DNA of 64,000 nt, taken from positions 1 through 64,000 of the forward strand of contig NZ_BLTE01000008.1 of NCBI RefSeq assembly GCF_013019105.1. The letters run 5' to 3'. The notes under the pieces are model-generated. The model saw nothing but the letters and a program-made list of their open reading frames with translations, searched no databases and had not been told where the DNA came from. The stretch's first letter is position 1. Each line of letters begins with the position of its first letter. Shown in pieces: positions 17,268 to 26,916 of the stretch. Origin of the DNA: Fundidesulfovibrio magnetotacticus (lineage in GTDB: Bacteria > Desulfobacterota > Desulfovibrionia > Desulfovibrionales > Desulfovibrionaceae). A program made the translations under genes and the position numbers.

Positions 17268-18821
17268 TCAGGGGGCGAGGGGACCCGCCGAGACGACGCG
17301 CCCGCGCTCCAGGGTCAGCACGTGGGTGATGCAGCGGGGAACCTCGCGCGCGTTGTGCGTGACCATCACGATCTGGCGGCCTTCGGCGGCCAGGGCGTCC
17401 ATGAGGTCCAGCACCCGGCGGCGCGCGCGGCGGTCCAGGCCGCCCAGGGGCTCGTCCAGCAGGAGCATGGGCGGATCGAAGGCCAGGGCGCGCCCGATCA
17501 TGGCCCGCCGGGCCTGCCCCTGGGAGAGGGTGGACATGGGGCGTCCGGCCAGGGCGGCCAGCCCCAGGCGCTCCATCCAGGCGCGGGCGGCCTGGAGCAT
17601 GGTCGGCGTGGGGCGGTCGTAGAGGCCGTGGCTGCCGAAGAAGCCCGAGACCAGGGCGTCTTCCACGCTGAAGCCCTCGGGCCATTGGGCCTGCCCCTCC
17701 CAGGAGACCAGGCCCATGCGCTCCCGCAGGTCCCAGAGGCTGGCGTGTTCGGGCAGCCCGAAGCGCCGGACCGCGCCGGAGGTGGGGTAAAGGTCCCCGC
17801 CGAGGAGCTTCAACAGGCTCGACTTGCCCGCCCCGTTGGGGCCGCGCACCAGCCAGTGCTCGCCGGGGCGCACGCTCCAGGAGACGCCCGAGAGCGCCTC
17901 GCGCCCGGAGAGGACGAGGCTTGCGTCCTGAAGCTCCAGGACGGGCGCGGGCCTGGCGTGTCCCGGCCGGACCGCGACGGGCTCGGGACCGCCGGGACCG
18001 CACGGTATCGGCGCCGGAGCGGACGCCGGATCGGACGCGGAGCCGTGCGCGGCGTCCGCCGACGACGCGTCCGGCCCGTGCGCGCCGTGCGACGACACGG
18101 CCGGGAGCGCGACCACGCGGCCCTGCTCCAGGTGGAGCGTTTCGCAGCCCTCCAGGCCCGGGTCGTGGTGGCTGGCCAGCACGACGCCCAGGCCCCGCGC
18201 ACCCAGGCGCTCCAGGGAGTCCAGGAGCGTGCGGCGCGATGTCGCGTCCAGGCCGTCTGCGGCCTCGTCCAGGAAGAGCCATTCCGGGGCGCGTCCTGGT
18301 GCGCCCAAAGGCGGGGCCACCAGGGCGCGGGCCAGCAGCACGCCCATGGCCTGGCCCTGGGAGAGTTCCAGGAAGGGCCTGCCCGCCAGACGTTCCAGAC
18401 CCAGGTCGGCCAGGGCCTCCCGGGCGGCGGCCTCCTCGGCCTGCCCCATGCGCCCCGAGGGCAGCGGCGAATCCGTGAGCCCGGAGACCACCACCAGCCA
18501 GGCCGAGACGTTCCAGCCCATGGCGCGGTAGCGGTCGCGCAGCCCGGCCCCGGCCATGCGGATGCGCGCCCGGGCCGGGATGGGGCTCATGGTGGCGTGG
18601 CCGTCCACGATGTAGGTCCGCTCCCCGGCGAAGCCGCCGCCGGGCAGCTGGTCGGGCCAGATTTCGCCCCGGGCCAGGGCCAGCAGGGTGGACTTGCCCG
18701 CCCCGTTGTCCCCCGTGAGGAGATGGCGCGCGCCGGGGGCTAGCCGCCAGCTCACGCGGTCCAGAAGCCTGCGCCCCGCGCGGCTCACCACGGCGTCCTT
18801 CAGGATGATCTCGAGACTCAT
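17268..18821 (-). CDS. Twin ABC ATPase, ModF-like
   Basis: The 517-residue soluble protein has two complete ATP-binding cassettes. The first has Walker A GDNGAGKST (about 36-44), LSQGQ and a Walker B of LFLDEAADGLD. The second starts near 285 with GPNGAGKS, LSQGQARR and LLLDEPLGGLD. An Ala/Pro/Ser-rich linker (about 240-290) joins them. There are no membrane segments. The arrangement matches ModF (photorepair PhrA-like) proteins associated with molybdenum metabolism; no mod transport genes are nearby. It precedes cysQ in a two-gene operon. Its start region has no clear ribosome-binding site. Confidence 0.8.
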   Translation of the reverse strand: MSLEIILKDAVVSRAGRRLLDRVSWRLAPGARHLLTGDNGAGKSTLLALARGEIWPDQLPGGGFAGERTYIVDGHATMSPIPARARIRMAGAGLRDRYRAMGWNVSAWLVVVSGLTDSPLPSGRMGQAEEAAAREALADLGLERLAGRPFLELSQGQAMGVLLARALVAPPLGAPGRAPEWLFLDEAADGLDATSRRTLLDSLERLGARGLGVVLASHHDPGLEGCETLHLEQGRVVALPAVSSHGAHGPDASSADAAHGSASDPASAPAPIPCGPGGPEPVAVRPGHARPAPVLELQDASLVLSGREALSGVSWSVRPGEHWLVRGPNGAGKSSLLKLLGGDLYPTSGAVRRFGLPEHASLWDLRERMGLVSWEGQAQWPEGFSVEDALVSGFFGSHGLYDRPTPTMLQAARAWMERLGLAALAGRPMSTLSQGQARRAMIGRALAFDPPMLLLDEPLGGLDRRARRRVLDLMDALAAEGRQIVMVTHNAREVPRCITHVLTLERGRVVSAGPLAP

Positions 18822-18930
18822 GGACCGGGCATGTAGCGCCGGGGGCGGGAAAAGGCCAGCGTCACGCGGGCCTTGCATTTCGGGAAGTAAACGGTCAGAT
18901 TGAACCCTCAAAGCGATCCGGGGGGATGCC

Positions 18931-19311
18931 GTGAGCACGTGCAGCGTATTGTTGGTGGACGACGAGGCCGAATTCATCGAAACCCTGGCCAAGCGCCTGA
19001 CGCGGCGCGGGCTCAAGGTGCACCTGGCCTTCTCGGGCCAGGAGGCCCTGGACTTCCTTGCCGCCAACGAGGCCGACGTGGCCGTGCTGGACGTGAAGAT
19101 GCCCGGCATGGACGGCATCGAGGCCCTTCAGAAGATCAAGGCCCTCAAGCCCGGGCTGGAGGTGCTCATGCTCACCGCCCACGCCAACGTGGAGGTGGCC
19201 ATGCGCGGCATGGAACTCGGCGCGTTCGACTACCTCATGAAGCCCGTCGAGCTTGAAGAGCTGCTCTGCAAGATTCAGGACGCCAACAAGAAGAAGTGCC
19301 TCCAACAGTGA
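18931..19311 (+). CDS. Single-domain response regulator (receiver 1 of the island)
   Basis: The 126-residue stand-alone receiver starts at GTG after GGGGGA. It has LLVDDEAEF, phosphoacceptor Asp in VLDVKMPGMDG, Thr in LMLTAH and Lys in LMKPVE. It strongly resembles the receivers at 24099 and 25371. The dikinase-like gene starts 9 bp downstream, so the two are almost certainly co-transcribed and may work as a regulator-effector pair. Confidence 0.88.
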   Translation: MSTCSVLLVDDEAEFIETLAKRLTRRGLKVHLAFSGQEALDFLAANEADVAVLDVKMPGMDGIEALQKIKALKPGLEVLMLTAHANVEVAMRGMELGAFDYLMKPVELEELLCKIQDANKKKCLQQ

Positions 19312-19320
19312 CCTGACACA

Positions 19321-21951
19321 GTGTTCACACGCTTAAAGACCTTCTTCTCCAGCCTCATCGGCGGCCACCATCAAGGCGAGGGCATGTCCGACGAGGAGAT
19401 CCTTGCCGAATTCAAGAAGCGCTACCACAATTTCCGACTGCTGCTCACGGCCAACAAGAAGACGCTCATGATCATGAGCGAGATGGAGCAGGCCCTGCGC
19501 GGTGCCTCCGTCTTCGGCATGAGCTTCGTGCGCTCCCAGGCCACCGCCGCCTCGGTGAACGTCTACCGCATCGTCAAGCACCTCTCCGAGATCGCCCCCG
19601 GAAAGTACGACGCCCTTTTCGAGCGCCTCAAGGACATCCAGGCCCAGATCGCCGCCGTGCTGGACCGCCAGCCCCAGACCGCCGCCACCGAACTGGTGCT
19701 CCCCCTGGAGGCCGTGGACCGCGCCCACGCGGACCAGGTGGGCTCCAAGATGGCCAACCTGGGCGACATCATGGCCCGCGTGGGGCTGCCCGTGCCCCCG
19801 GGCTTCGCCGTCACCGCCCTGGCCTACAGCCGCTTCATGCGCGACACCGGCCTTGGCGACGAGATCAACCGCCTCATCCAGGCCGTTGGCGCGGACGACC
19901 ACGCCACCCTGCTGCCACTGTGCTCGCAGATCCAGCAGATGATCCAGAACGCCAAGCTGCCCCCCGACGTGGCCGAAGCCATCCTCAAGGCCTACCTGGA
20001 ACTGGAAGCCAGGACCGAACCCGACGTGCGCGTCTCCATGCGCTCCAGCGCTCTGGGCGAGGACGCCATGGGCCAGTCCTTCGCGGGGCAGTTCCGCAGC
20101 GTGCTGGGCGTCTCGGCCGAGGAACTGCTCATCGCCTACAAGGAGATCGTGGCCAGCAAGTACAGCCCCCAGGCCGTCACCTACCGCATGGCCAAGGGGA
20201 TCCCCAACGAGGACGTGGCCATGTGCGTGGGCTGCATGGCCATGGTCAAGGCGCGCAGCGGCGGCGTTATCTACTCGCGCAACCCCCTCTCCATCCGCGA
20301 CGACGAAATCTTCATCCATTCCGCCTGGGGCCTGGCCAAGACCGTGGTGGACGGGGCCGTGGCCTCCGACCTTTTCGTGGCCAGGCGAGGCGACCCGCCC
20401 CGCCTGACCGAACAGCGCATCGCCTGCAAGGACAGGGTCTACCTCTGCGACCCCGTGGAAGGCGTCTGCCGCCACGAGGAGGCCGGAGAGGCCGCCTGCG
20501 CCCCCAGCCTCACCGACGAGGAGGCCCTGCGCCTGGCCTCCATGGCCATCCGGCTCGACGAGGTGTACGCCGAGCCCCTGGACATCGAATGGGCCATGGA
20601 CCAGGAGCGCAACATCTTCCTGCTCCAGTGCCGCCCGCTCCAGCAGATAGAGGCCGGCCGGGCCAAACGCCCCCCGGGGCAGTTCGGAAAACCCCTCGCG
20701 GCCGGGGGCGTCACGGGCAGCCCGGGCGTGGCGGCCGGCACGGTCCACGTGGTGGCGCGCGACCTGGACATGCTCACCTTCCCCGAGGGCGGCGTGGTCC
20801 TGGCCGCGGACGCGGCCCCGCGCTGGGCCACCCTCCTGTCCCGGGCCTCGGCCCTGGTGTGCGAGCGCGGCAGCGTGGCGGGGCACCTCTCCAACGTGGC
20901 GCGCGAGTTCGGCGTGCCCGCCCTCATGGGCATGGAGGGCGCGGTGGCGGCGCTCTCGGGCAAGGGCGAGGTCACGGTGGACGCCGACGGCCTGGCCGTC
21001 TACCCCGGCCGGGTGGAGTCCCTGCTGGCCCTGGCCCCCAAGCGCGAGACGCCCCAGGCCCAGTCGCCCATGCACGCCATCCTGCGCGAAGTGCTCGACA
21101 TCGTGGCACCCCTGAACCTCCTGGACCCTTCCGTGCCGGAGTTCTCGCCGGAAAACTGCCTGACGCTCCACGACATCACCCGCTTCTGCCACGAAAAATC
21201 CGTGACCGAGATGTTCCGCTTCGGGCAGGATTTCCAGTTCTCCAAGCGCGCCTCCAAGCAGCTCAAGTACCGGGTGCCCATGAAGTGGTGGTTCGTGAAC
21301 CTGGACGACGGCTTCACCCGCGAAATCACGGGCAAGTACGTCACCATGGAGGAGATCGCCTGCGAGCCGGTGCTCTCGCTCTGGGAGGGCTTCGTGGCCG
21401 TGCCCTGGGCCGGGCCGCCGCCGGTGGACGCGGCCGGGCTTCTGCACATCGTGGCCCACTCCACCGTGAACCGCAACCTCACCCACGGCGGAGACTCGGA
21501 GTACGCCCAGGGCAACTATTTCATGATCTCAAGGCACTACATGTGCCTGAGTTCGCGCTTCGGCTACCACTTCTGCACCGTGGAGGCCCTGGTGGACGAG
21601 CGCGAACACGAGAACTACGTGAGCTTCCAGTTCAAGGGCGGCGCGGCCGAACAGGGCAGGCGCGCCCTGCGCGCAAAGTTCGTGGGCGAGGTGCTCGAGA
21701 ACTACAACTTCCGCGTGGAGATCCAGGGCGACGAGATGCGCGCTGTCTACGCCAAGGGGCCCATGGACCTCATGCTCGACCGCCTGCGCGTGATCGGCTA
21801 CCTGCTCATGCACACGCGCCAGATCGACATGGTGATGACCAACGAGGCCATGGTGGAAGGCTTCCGCCAGAAGTTCGCCAAGGACATCGGAGACATCCTG
21901 CGCCAGGCCGCCGAGCGCCACATGACCGAGGTGATGCGCGAGATGGCCTGA
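19321..21951 (+). CDS. Dikinase-like protein: PEP/pyruvate-binding domain, phosphohistidine domain and novel C-terminus (copy 1)
   Basis: The 876-residue protein starts with a short basic amphipathic helix and a helical region (1-120). The nucleotide-binding half of PEP synthase/PPDK enzymes follows (about 125-480; GSKMANLGDI, RVSMRSSALGED, SFAGQFRSVLGV, DIEWAMD, LLQCRPL). Next is the swivelling phosphohistidine domain with ERGSVAGHLSNVAREFGVP, where His522 aligns with the catalytic histidine. The PEP-binding barrel of true dikinases is absent; the last 280 residues form an unrecognised domain with FGYHF, VSFQFKGGAA and HTRQIDMVMTNE. It may transfer phosphate from ATP to an unknown acceptor. 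A paralogue lies at 44389. The start is GTG; ATG at 19384 is an alternative. Confidence 0.8.
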   Translation: MFTRLKTFFSSLIGGHHQGEGMSDEEILAEFKKRYHNFRLLLTANKKTLMIMSEMEQALRGASVFGMSFVRSQATAASVNVYRIVKHLSEIAPGKYDALFERLKDIQAQIAAVLDRQPQTAATELVLPLEAVDRAHADQVGSKMANLGDIMARVGLPVPPGFAVTALAYSRFMRDTGLGDEINRLIQAVGADDHATLLPLCSQIQQMIQNAKLPPDVAEAILKAYLELEARTEPDVRVSMRSSALGEDAMGQSFAGQFRSVLGVSAEELLIAYKEIVASKYSPQAVTYRMAKGIPNEDVAMCVGCMAMVKARSGGVIYSRNPLSIRDDEIFIHSAWGLAKTVVDGAVASDLFVARRGDPPRLTEQRIACKDRVYLCDPVEGVCRHEEAGEAACAPSLTDEEALRLASMAIRLDEVYAEPLDIEWAMDQERNIFLLQCRPLQQIEAGRAKRPPGQFGKPLAAGGVTGSPGVAAGTVHVVARDLDMLTFPEGGVVLAADAAPRWATLLSRASALVCERGSVAGHLSNVAREFGVPALMGMEGAVAALSGKGEVTVDADGLAVYPGRVESLLALAPKRETPQAQSPMHAILREVLDIVAPLNLLDPSVPEFSPENCLTLHDITRFCHEKSVTEMFRFGQDFQFSKRASKQLKYRVPMKWWFVNLDDGFTREITGKYVTMEEIACEPVLSLWEGFVAVPWAGPPPVDAAGLLHIVAHSTVNRNLTHGGDSEYAQGNYFMISRHYMCLSSRFGYHFCTVEALVDEREHENYVSFQFKGGAAEQGRRALRAKFVGEVLENYNFRVEIQGDEMRAVYAKGPMDLMLDRLRVIGYLLMHTRQIDMVMTNEAMVEGFRQKFAKDIGDILRQAAERHMTEVMREMA

Positions 21952-21958
21952 GCGCCCC

Positions 21959-22282
21959 TCACGAGGCCAGCTTCAGAAGCGCCACCCCCGCCACGATGAG
22001 CCCCACCCCCGCCACGCGCGCCAGGCCCGCCGGGTCGCCGTGGAAGGCCACGCCCACCAGGAACGTGCCCGCGGCGCCTATGCCCGTCCACACGGCGTAG
22101 GCCGTGCCCATGGGGATGGACTTCTGCGCCAGCCACAGGAGCCACCCCGAGAGCCCCATGCACGCCACGGCCAGGGCCACGCCCAGGGCCACCTTGCCCG
22201 GCGTCTGGGCCATCTTGAGGCCCACCGGCCAGCCCACCTCGAACAGCCCCGCCACCACCAGCCAGAACCACGCCGTACGCAT
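21959..22282 (-). CDS. sugE: SMR-family exporter, SugE/Gdx-like
   Basis: The 107-residue protein has four membrane helices. It carries the active-site glutamate in the first helix (GLFEVGWPVGLK), the SugE-type sequence after it, and a conserved WLAQKSIPMGTAYAVW segment near 50-65. SugE/Gdx proteins exchange guanidinium for protons. I looked for guanidine riboswitch hairpins upstream (22283-22432) and saw only a GGCGGC-GTAG-GCCGCC hairpin next to the start, without the ACGR loops expected for guanidine-II. It is convergent to the dikinase-like gene and breaks up the signalling island. Confidence 0.85.
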   Translation of the reverse strand: MRTAWFWLVVAGLFEVGWPVGLKMAQTPGKVALGVALAVACMGLSGWLLWLAQKSIPMGTAYAVWTGIGAAGTFLVGVAFHGDPAGLARVAGVGLIVAGVALLKLAS

Positions 22283-22432
22283 CCCGATCCGCTCCCCGGC
22301 GGCCTACGCCGCCAAAACGACACACAAACTCCGTCTTCGGCCCCCTGCGGGCATTGACAGGCCGTCCGTTGCCGTCCATGAATCCATTATGCGATCCAAA
22401 GCACAAGCCATGGAACCGGGCGGGGATTACGC

Positions 22433-24088
22433 GTGAAAACCGTCGATTTCAAGCGCCTGCGCCTGACCATCATCCTCTGCACCCTGGGCTTTTCCCTGCT
22501 GCCCTTGCTGGTGCTGGGCCTCACGGTGAAGCACCGCTTCGCCGTGGGCTACCAGGAGGCCCTCCAGGGCAACCTGCGCACCCTGGTGGAAAGCAAGCGC
22601 AACGCCATCGACCTCTTCCTCACCGAGCGCCAGGCCCAGGTGGCCACCCTGGCCAGCGCCCTCACCCTGGAAGAGGCCTCGGACAAGGAAAACCTCGAAC
22701 GCGTCTTCTCCCAGCTCCAGGCCACCTCCCGCTACTACATCGACCTGGGCGTGATCGGCATGGACGGCAACCACCTGGCCTACGCCGGACCCTACGACCT
22801 CTCCGGACGCAACTACAAGAACGAGGACTGGTTCGCCAAGGTGACGGCCAAGGGCGTCTACGTCTCCGACGTGTTCCTGGGCTTCCGGCAATACCCCCAC
22901 ATCATCATCGCGGTGCTGCGCCGCGAGGGCGGCAAATCCTGGATTCTGCGCGCCACCATCGATTCCGACATCTTCGAGTCCTTCGTCAAGCGCGTCCAGA
23001 TGGGGCGCACCGGCGACGCCTTCCTGGTCAACGAGAAGCTCGTGCTCCAGACCAGCCCGCGCTTCGGCGGCCACGTCCTGGAGGACATGCACCTGCCCTT
23101 CCGCGTGGACGGCCGCTTCCAGGGCCTGCGCGTGGAGCAGATGGAGGTGAACCACCGCCCCTTCCTCTACGGCTGGACCTGGCTCGAAAACAAGGACTGG
23201 CTCCTGGTGATCCGCGAAGACCCCGTGGGCGAACTGCGCCCCCTTTTCGACGCCGAATACCTCGTCTGGGTGCTCATGGCCGGGGGCGTGGCCGTGATCG
23301 TCGCGGGAACGGTGCTCGTCACCAACTCCATGGTGGGCAGGCTCGAGAAGGCCGAACGCGAGATGGCCGCCCTGGACGCGAGCCTCACCCAGTCCGGCAA
23401 GATGGCCGCCCTGGGCAAGATGGCCGCGGGGGTGGCCCACGAGATCAACAACCCCCTGGCCATCATCCGCGAGCAGGCCGGATGGATCAAGGACCTCCTC
23501 GAGGAATCCGAACTGGCCGCCACGCCACAGCACAAGGAGCTCTCCGAGTCGGTGCACCGCATCGAGCACCACGTGGAGCGCGCCAAGAACGTCACCCACC
23601 GCATGCTGGGCTTCGCGCGGCGCATGGAACCCGTCATGCAGTCCGTGGACGTGAACAAGCTCCTGGCCGAGACGGTGCAGTTCCTCAAGACCGAGGCGCT
23701 CCTGCGCAACATCGACATCCGCCAGGACTTCGCGGAGCACCTGCCACCCACCAACTCCGACCCCACCCAGCTCCAGCAGGTGCTCCTGAACCTCATTGAC
23801 AACGCCATCGACGCCGTGGGCAAGAACGGGCGCATCGTGCTCACCACGCGCCTCAAGCAGGATTCCAACGAACTGCGCGTCACCGTGGCCGACACCGGGT
23901 GCGGCATCCCCCCCGACAAGCTCGACAAGATCTTCGACCCCTTCTTCACCACCAAGAAACCCGGTGAGGGCACGGGGCTCGGACTTTCCATCTCGTTTGG
24001 CATCATCGAAAAACTCGGCGGGCGCATCACCGTGCAAAGCGTCGTGGGACAGGGCACCACCTTCGACGTTTACGTTCCGGCCGCCTGA
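22433..24088 (+). CDS. Membrane sensor histidine kinase (dCache-type)
   Basis: The 551-residue protein has membrane helices at about 11-30 and 278-300 enclosing a periplasmic double-Cache-like sensor (GVIGMDGNHLAYAGPYDLSG, NYKNEDWF motifs). The kinase core has the H-box VAHEINNPLAII (near 340), N-box DNAIDAV, G1 DTGCGIP, F-box FFTTK and G2 GTGLGLSI. No HAMP or PAS domain is obvious between the membrane and kinase parts. The start is GTG at 22433. The receiver gene follows 10 bp downstream and is its likely partner. Confidence 0.9.
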   Translation: MKTVDFKRLRLTIILCTLGFSLLPLLVLGLTVKHRFAVGYQEALQGNLRTLVESKRNAIDLFLTERQAQVATLASALTLEEASDKENLERVFSQLQATSRYYIDLGVIGMDGNHLAYAGPYDLSGRNYKNEDWFAKVTAKGVYVSDVFLGFRQYPHIIIAVLRREGGKSWILRATIDSDIFESFVKRVQMGRTGDAFLVNEKLVLQTSPRFGGHVLEDMHLPFRVDGRFQGLRVEQMEVNHRPFLYGWTWLENKDWLLVIREDPVGELRPLFDAEYLVWVLMAGGVAVIVAGTVLVTNSMVGRLEKAEREMAALDASLTQSGKMAALGKMAAGVAHEINNPLAIIREQAGWIKDLLEESELAATPQHKELSESVHRIEHHVERAKNVTHRMLGFARRMEPVMQSVDVNKLLAETVQFLKTEALLRNIDIRQDFAEHLPPTNSDPTQLQQVLLNLIDNAIDAVGKNGRIVLTTRLKQDSNELRVTVADTGCGIPPDKLDKIFDPFFTTKKPGEGTGLGLSISFGIIEKLGGRITVQSVVGQGTTFDVYVPAA

Positions 24089-24453
24089 GGGGGTACGCAT
24101 GGGTACGGCACGCATCCTCGTGGTCGACGACGAGCGCGACTACAACGAGACCATCGTCAAGCGCCTGGCCCGGCGCGGCTTCCTGCCCCAGTCCGCCTTT
24201 TCCGGGCAGCAGGCCCTGGAGGCCCTCGGCCGCGACCCCTTCGACGTGGTGCTCCTGGACATCCTCATGCCAGGCATGGACGGCATCGAAACCCTGCGCG
24301 AGATCAAGAAGCGCTTCCCCGGCCCCGAGGTCATCCTGCTCACGGGCCACGCCTCCGTGGAGTCCGGCGTGCAGGGCATGTCCATCGGCGCCAACGCCTA
24401 CCTCCTCAAGCCCGTGGACTTCGAGGAACTCCTCGCCGCCATAGACCAGGCCC

Positions 24454-25370
<917 letters not shown>

Positions 25371-25374
<4 letters not shown>

Positions 25375-25757
25375 ACACCCCCGTTCGCCTCCTCTGCGTG
25401 GACGACGAGGAGCGCTTCGTCACCACCCTCGCCAAGCTCCTCACCCTGCGCAACATGCAGGTCACCACCGCCCTCTCCGGAGAGGACGCCCTGGAACGCT
25501 TCCAGCCCGGACTCTTCGACGTGGCCCTCCTGGACGTGAAAATGCCCGGCATCTCCGGCGTGGAACTGCTCACGGAGCTCAAACGCCGCGACCCGGACCT
25601 GGAGATCATCATCCTCACCGGGCACGCCTCCGTGGACATCGCCGCCGACATCATGAGCCGGGGCGGCGCGGACTACCTGCTCAAACCCTGCCCAACCGCC
25701 GACGTGGAGGCCAAGATCATCTCCGCCATGGAGCGCCGCGCCGCCCGAGCCGGGTGA
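25371..25757 (+). CDS. Single-domain response regulator (receiver 3 of the island)
   Basis: The 128-residue stand-alone receiver has LCVDDEERF, phosphoacceptor Asp in LLDVKMPGISG, Thr in ILTGHA and Lys in LLKPCP. The ATG overlaps the stop of the kinase gene. It is the last gene of the island, and no DNA-binding output domain exists anywhere in the cluster. Confidence 0.9.
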
Positions 25758-26060
25758 ACACCGGCGGATGAAGACCGCAGGCGCGGCGGCCGTCGCCGCG
25801 CCCGCAGGCCCGCCGCCTGACGGAGCGCTGTCCAGACAGGCTCCGGTCCCGGCACGCGCCGACGATGCCCGGCACGCACGGGGCTCCGCCCTGGACCCGG
25901 CAGGGCGCTGCCCTGCACCCGCCAGGGGGGTGAGCCCCCTGGACCCGCAATGGCTTCGCGTCAATCACTGCTCCGCCCTGTCCCGGACGAATCCCCTCTT
26001 CCGCGATGCCTCCCCCACCCCTGAACCAAGCAGCCCTCGCTCACACAGACGGCCTAATTC
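25758..26060. other. Non-coding GC-rich spacer with repeat
   Basis: The first part of a 499-bp gap. It holds a GC-rich tract with the family 2 repeat (25880-25960) and no conserved gene. The second part of the gap, from about 26040, turns AT-rich and carries regulatory signals listed separately. Confidence 0.6.
25880..25960. repeat. Dispersed repeat, family 2, copy A
   Basis: GGGGCTCCGCCCTGGACCC starts a set of short inverted repeats (GGCAGGGCGCTGCCC; CCAGGGGGGTGAGCCCCCTGG), ending in GCAATGGCTTCGCG. A diverged copy is at 47186-47249. Confidence 0.7.
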
Positions 26061-26096
26061 ATACTTTTAGAGTATAGTTAATGTGCAGAGTATAAC
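26061..26096 (+). promoter_or_regulatory. AT-rich promoter region of the CBS-ACT/liv operon
   Basis: A small palindrome ATACT-TTTAG-AGTAT (26061-26075) precedes a good -10 box TATAAC (26091-26096). The -35 region (TTAGAG, 18 bp upstream) is weak. The palindrome could be an operator half-overlapping the promoter. The leader from here to the start codon would be about 155 nt. Confidence 0.3.
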
Positions 26097-26191
26097 GGCT
26101 CATTATTATTTCGCAATTCGATCACTGCCGTGCAGCAAAGCACACTTGTCCGGTCGAATATGCGCCGCTCACCGCCAAATTCCTACCGTTC

Positions 26192-26252
26192 GTGGGGTGA
26201 ATATTGTAGACCTCCTTGCAATTGTGTAAGGTCACCCCACTTCGAGGAGGTC
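26192..26252 (+). promoter_or_regulatory. Candidate structured leader that can hide the ribosome-binding site
   Basis: Two interleaved complementary pairs are visible: GTGGGGTGA (26192-26200) with TCACCCCAC (26232-26240), and GACCTCCT (26209-26216) with AGGAGGTC (26245-26252). The last of these is the Shine-Dalgarno sequence of the gene at 26257. The order is that of an H-type pseudoknot; an alternative hairpin GACCT/AGGTC (26209-26213 with 26229-26233) would compete with the first stem. The element could control translation of the first gene of the transport operon. It matches no riboswitch class I can name. Confidence 0.45.
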
Positions 26253-26256
26253 GCCC

Positions 26257-26916
26257 ATGTACGTCGGACTCAAAATGCTCAAGTCCTTCCAGACCGTCAC
26301 GCCCAAGACCCCGGTGCTCCAGGCCCAGAAGCTCCTGGATCAGGCCGACCTCTGGATGCTCCTGGTCACCGATGGCGATCGCCTGGTGGGCTATCTGCGC
26401 TCCGAGGACATCTCCGCCGCCCTGCCCTCGGTGATGACCACCCTGGACAAGCACGAGGCCCTCTATCTTGTGAGCAAGCTCACGGTGGACAAGATCATGC
26501 GCCGCGACATCACCACCGTGCCGCCGGAACTGGAGATCGAGGCCGCCGCCGACATCATGTGCAAGAAGAACCTCGCCGGGCTGGCCGTCACCGACGCCAG
26601 GGGCGCGCTGGTGGGCTACATCAGCCGCACCGTGATGCTCGAGGTGTTCGTGGAGGAGATGGGCTTCCGCGACGGCGGCTCGCGCCTCGTGGTGGAGGTG
26701 GAGGACCGCCGGGGCGTGCTCCACGAGCTCTCCGGCATCGTCCTGGAGCACGGCGTCTCCATCATCTCCACCGGCACCTTCTACCACGACGGACAGCGCA
26801 TGGTGGTGCTGCGCCTGGCCTGCGACGACGCCTCGCCCATCGCCGCCGCCATCCAGCAGCGCGGCTACCGCCTCATGTGCGCCGCCGACTTCGTGGCCGA
26901 GTGGATCCGCCAATGA
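26257..26916 (+). CDS. CBS-pair and ACT domain protein
   Basis: The 219-residue soluble protein has two CBS motifs (about 8-60 and 77-135), followed by an ACT domain (about 140-215; VVEVEDRRGVLHELSGIVLEH). CBS pairs bind adenine nucleotides and ACT domains bind amino acids, so it is a likely sensor of energy state and an amino acid or related acid. It is the first gene of the transport operon and overlaps the next by 4 bp. The AGGAGGT ribosome-binding site lies within the structured leader. Its partner may be the transporter or one of the CoA ligases (inference). Confidence 0.85.
   Translation: MYVGLKMLKSFQTVTPKTPVLQAQKLLDQADLWMLLVTDGDRLVGYLRSEDISAALPSVMTTLDKHEALYLVSKLTVDKIMRRDITTVPPELEIEAAADIMCKKNLAGLAVTDARGALVGYISRTVMLEVFVEEMGFRDGGSRLVVEVEDRRGVLHELSGIVLEHGVSIISTGTFYHDGQRMVVLRLACDDASPIAAAIQQRGYRLMCAADFVAEWIRQ

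Noticed and set aside
22283-22432. Guanidine riboswitch ahead of the SugE-type gene.
   Set aside because: I looked for paired hairpins with ACGR loops (class II) and for class I and III patterns. Only one hairpin with a GTAG loop is present.
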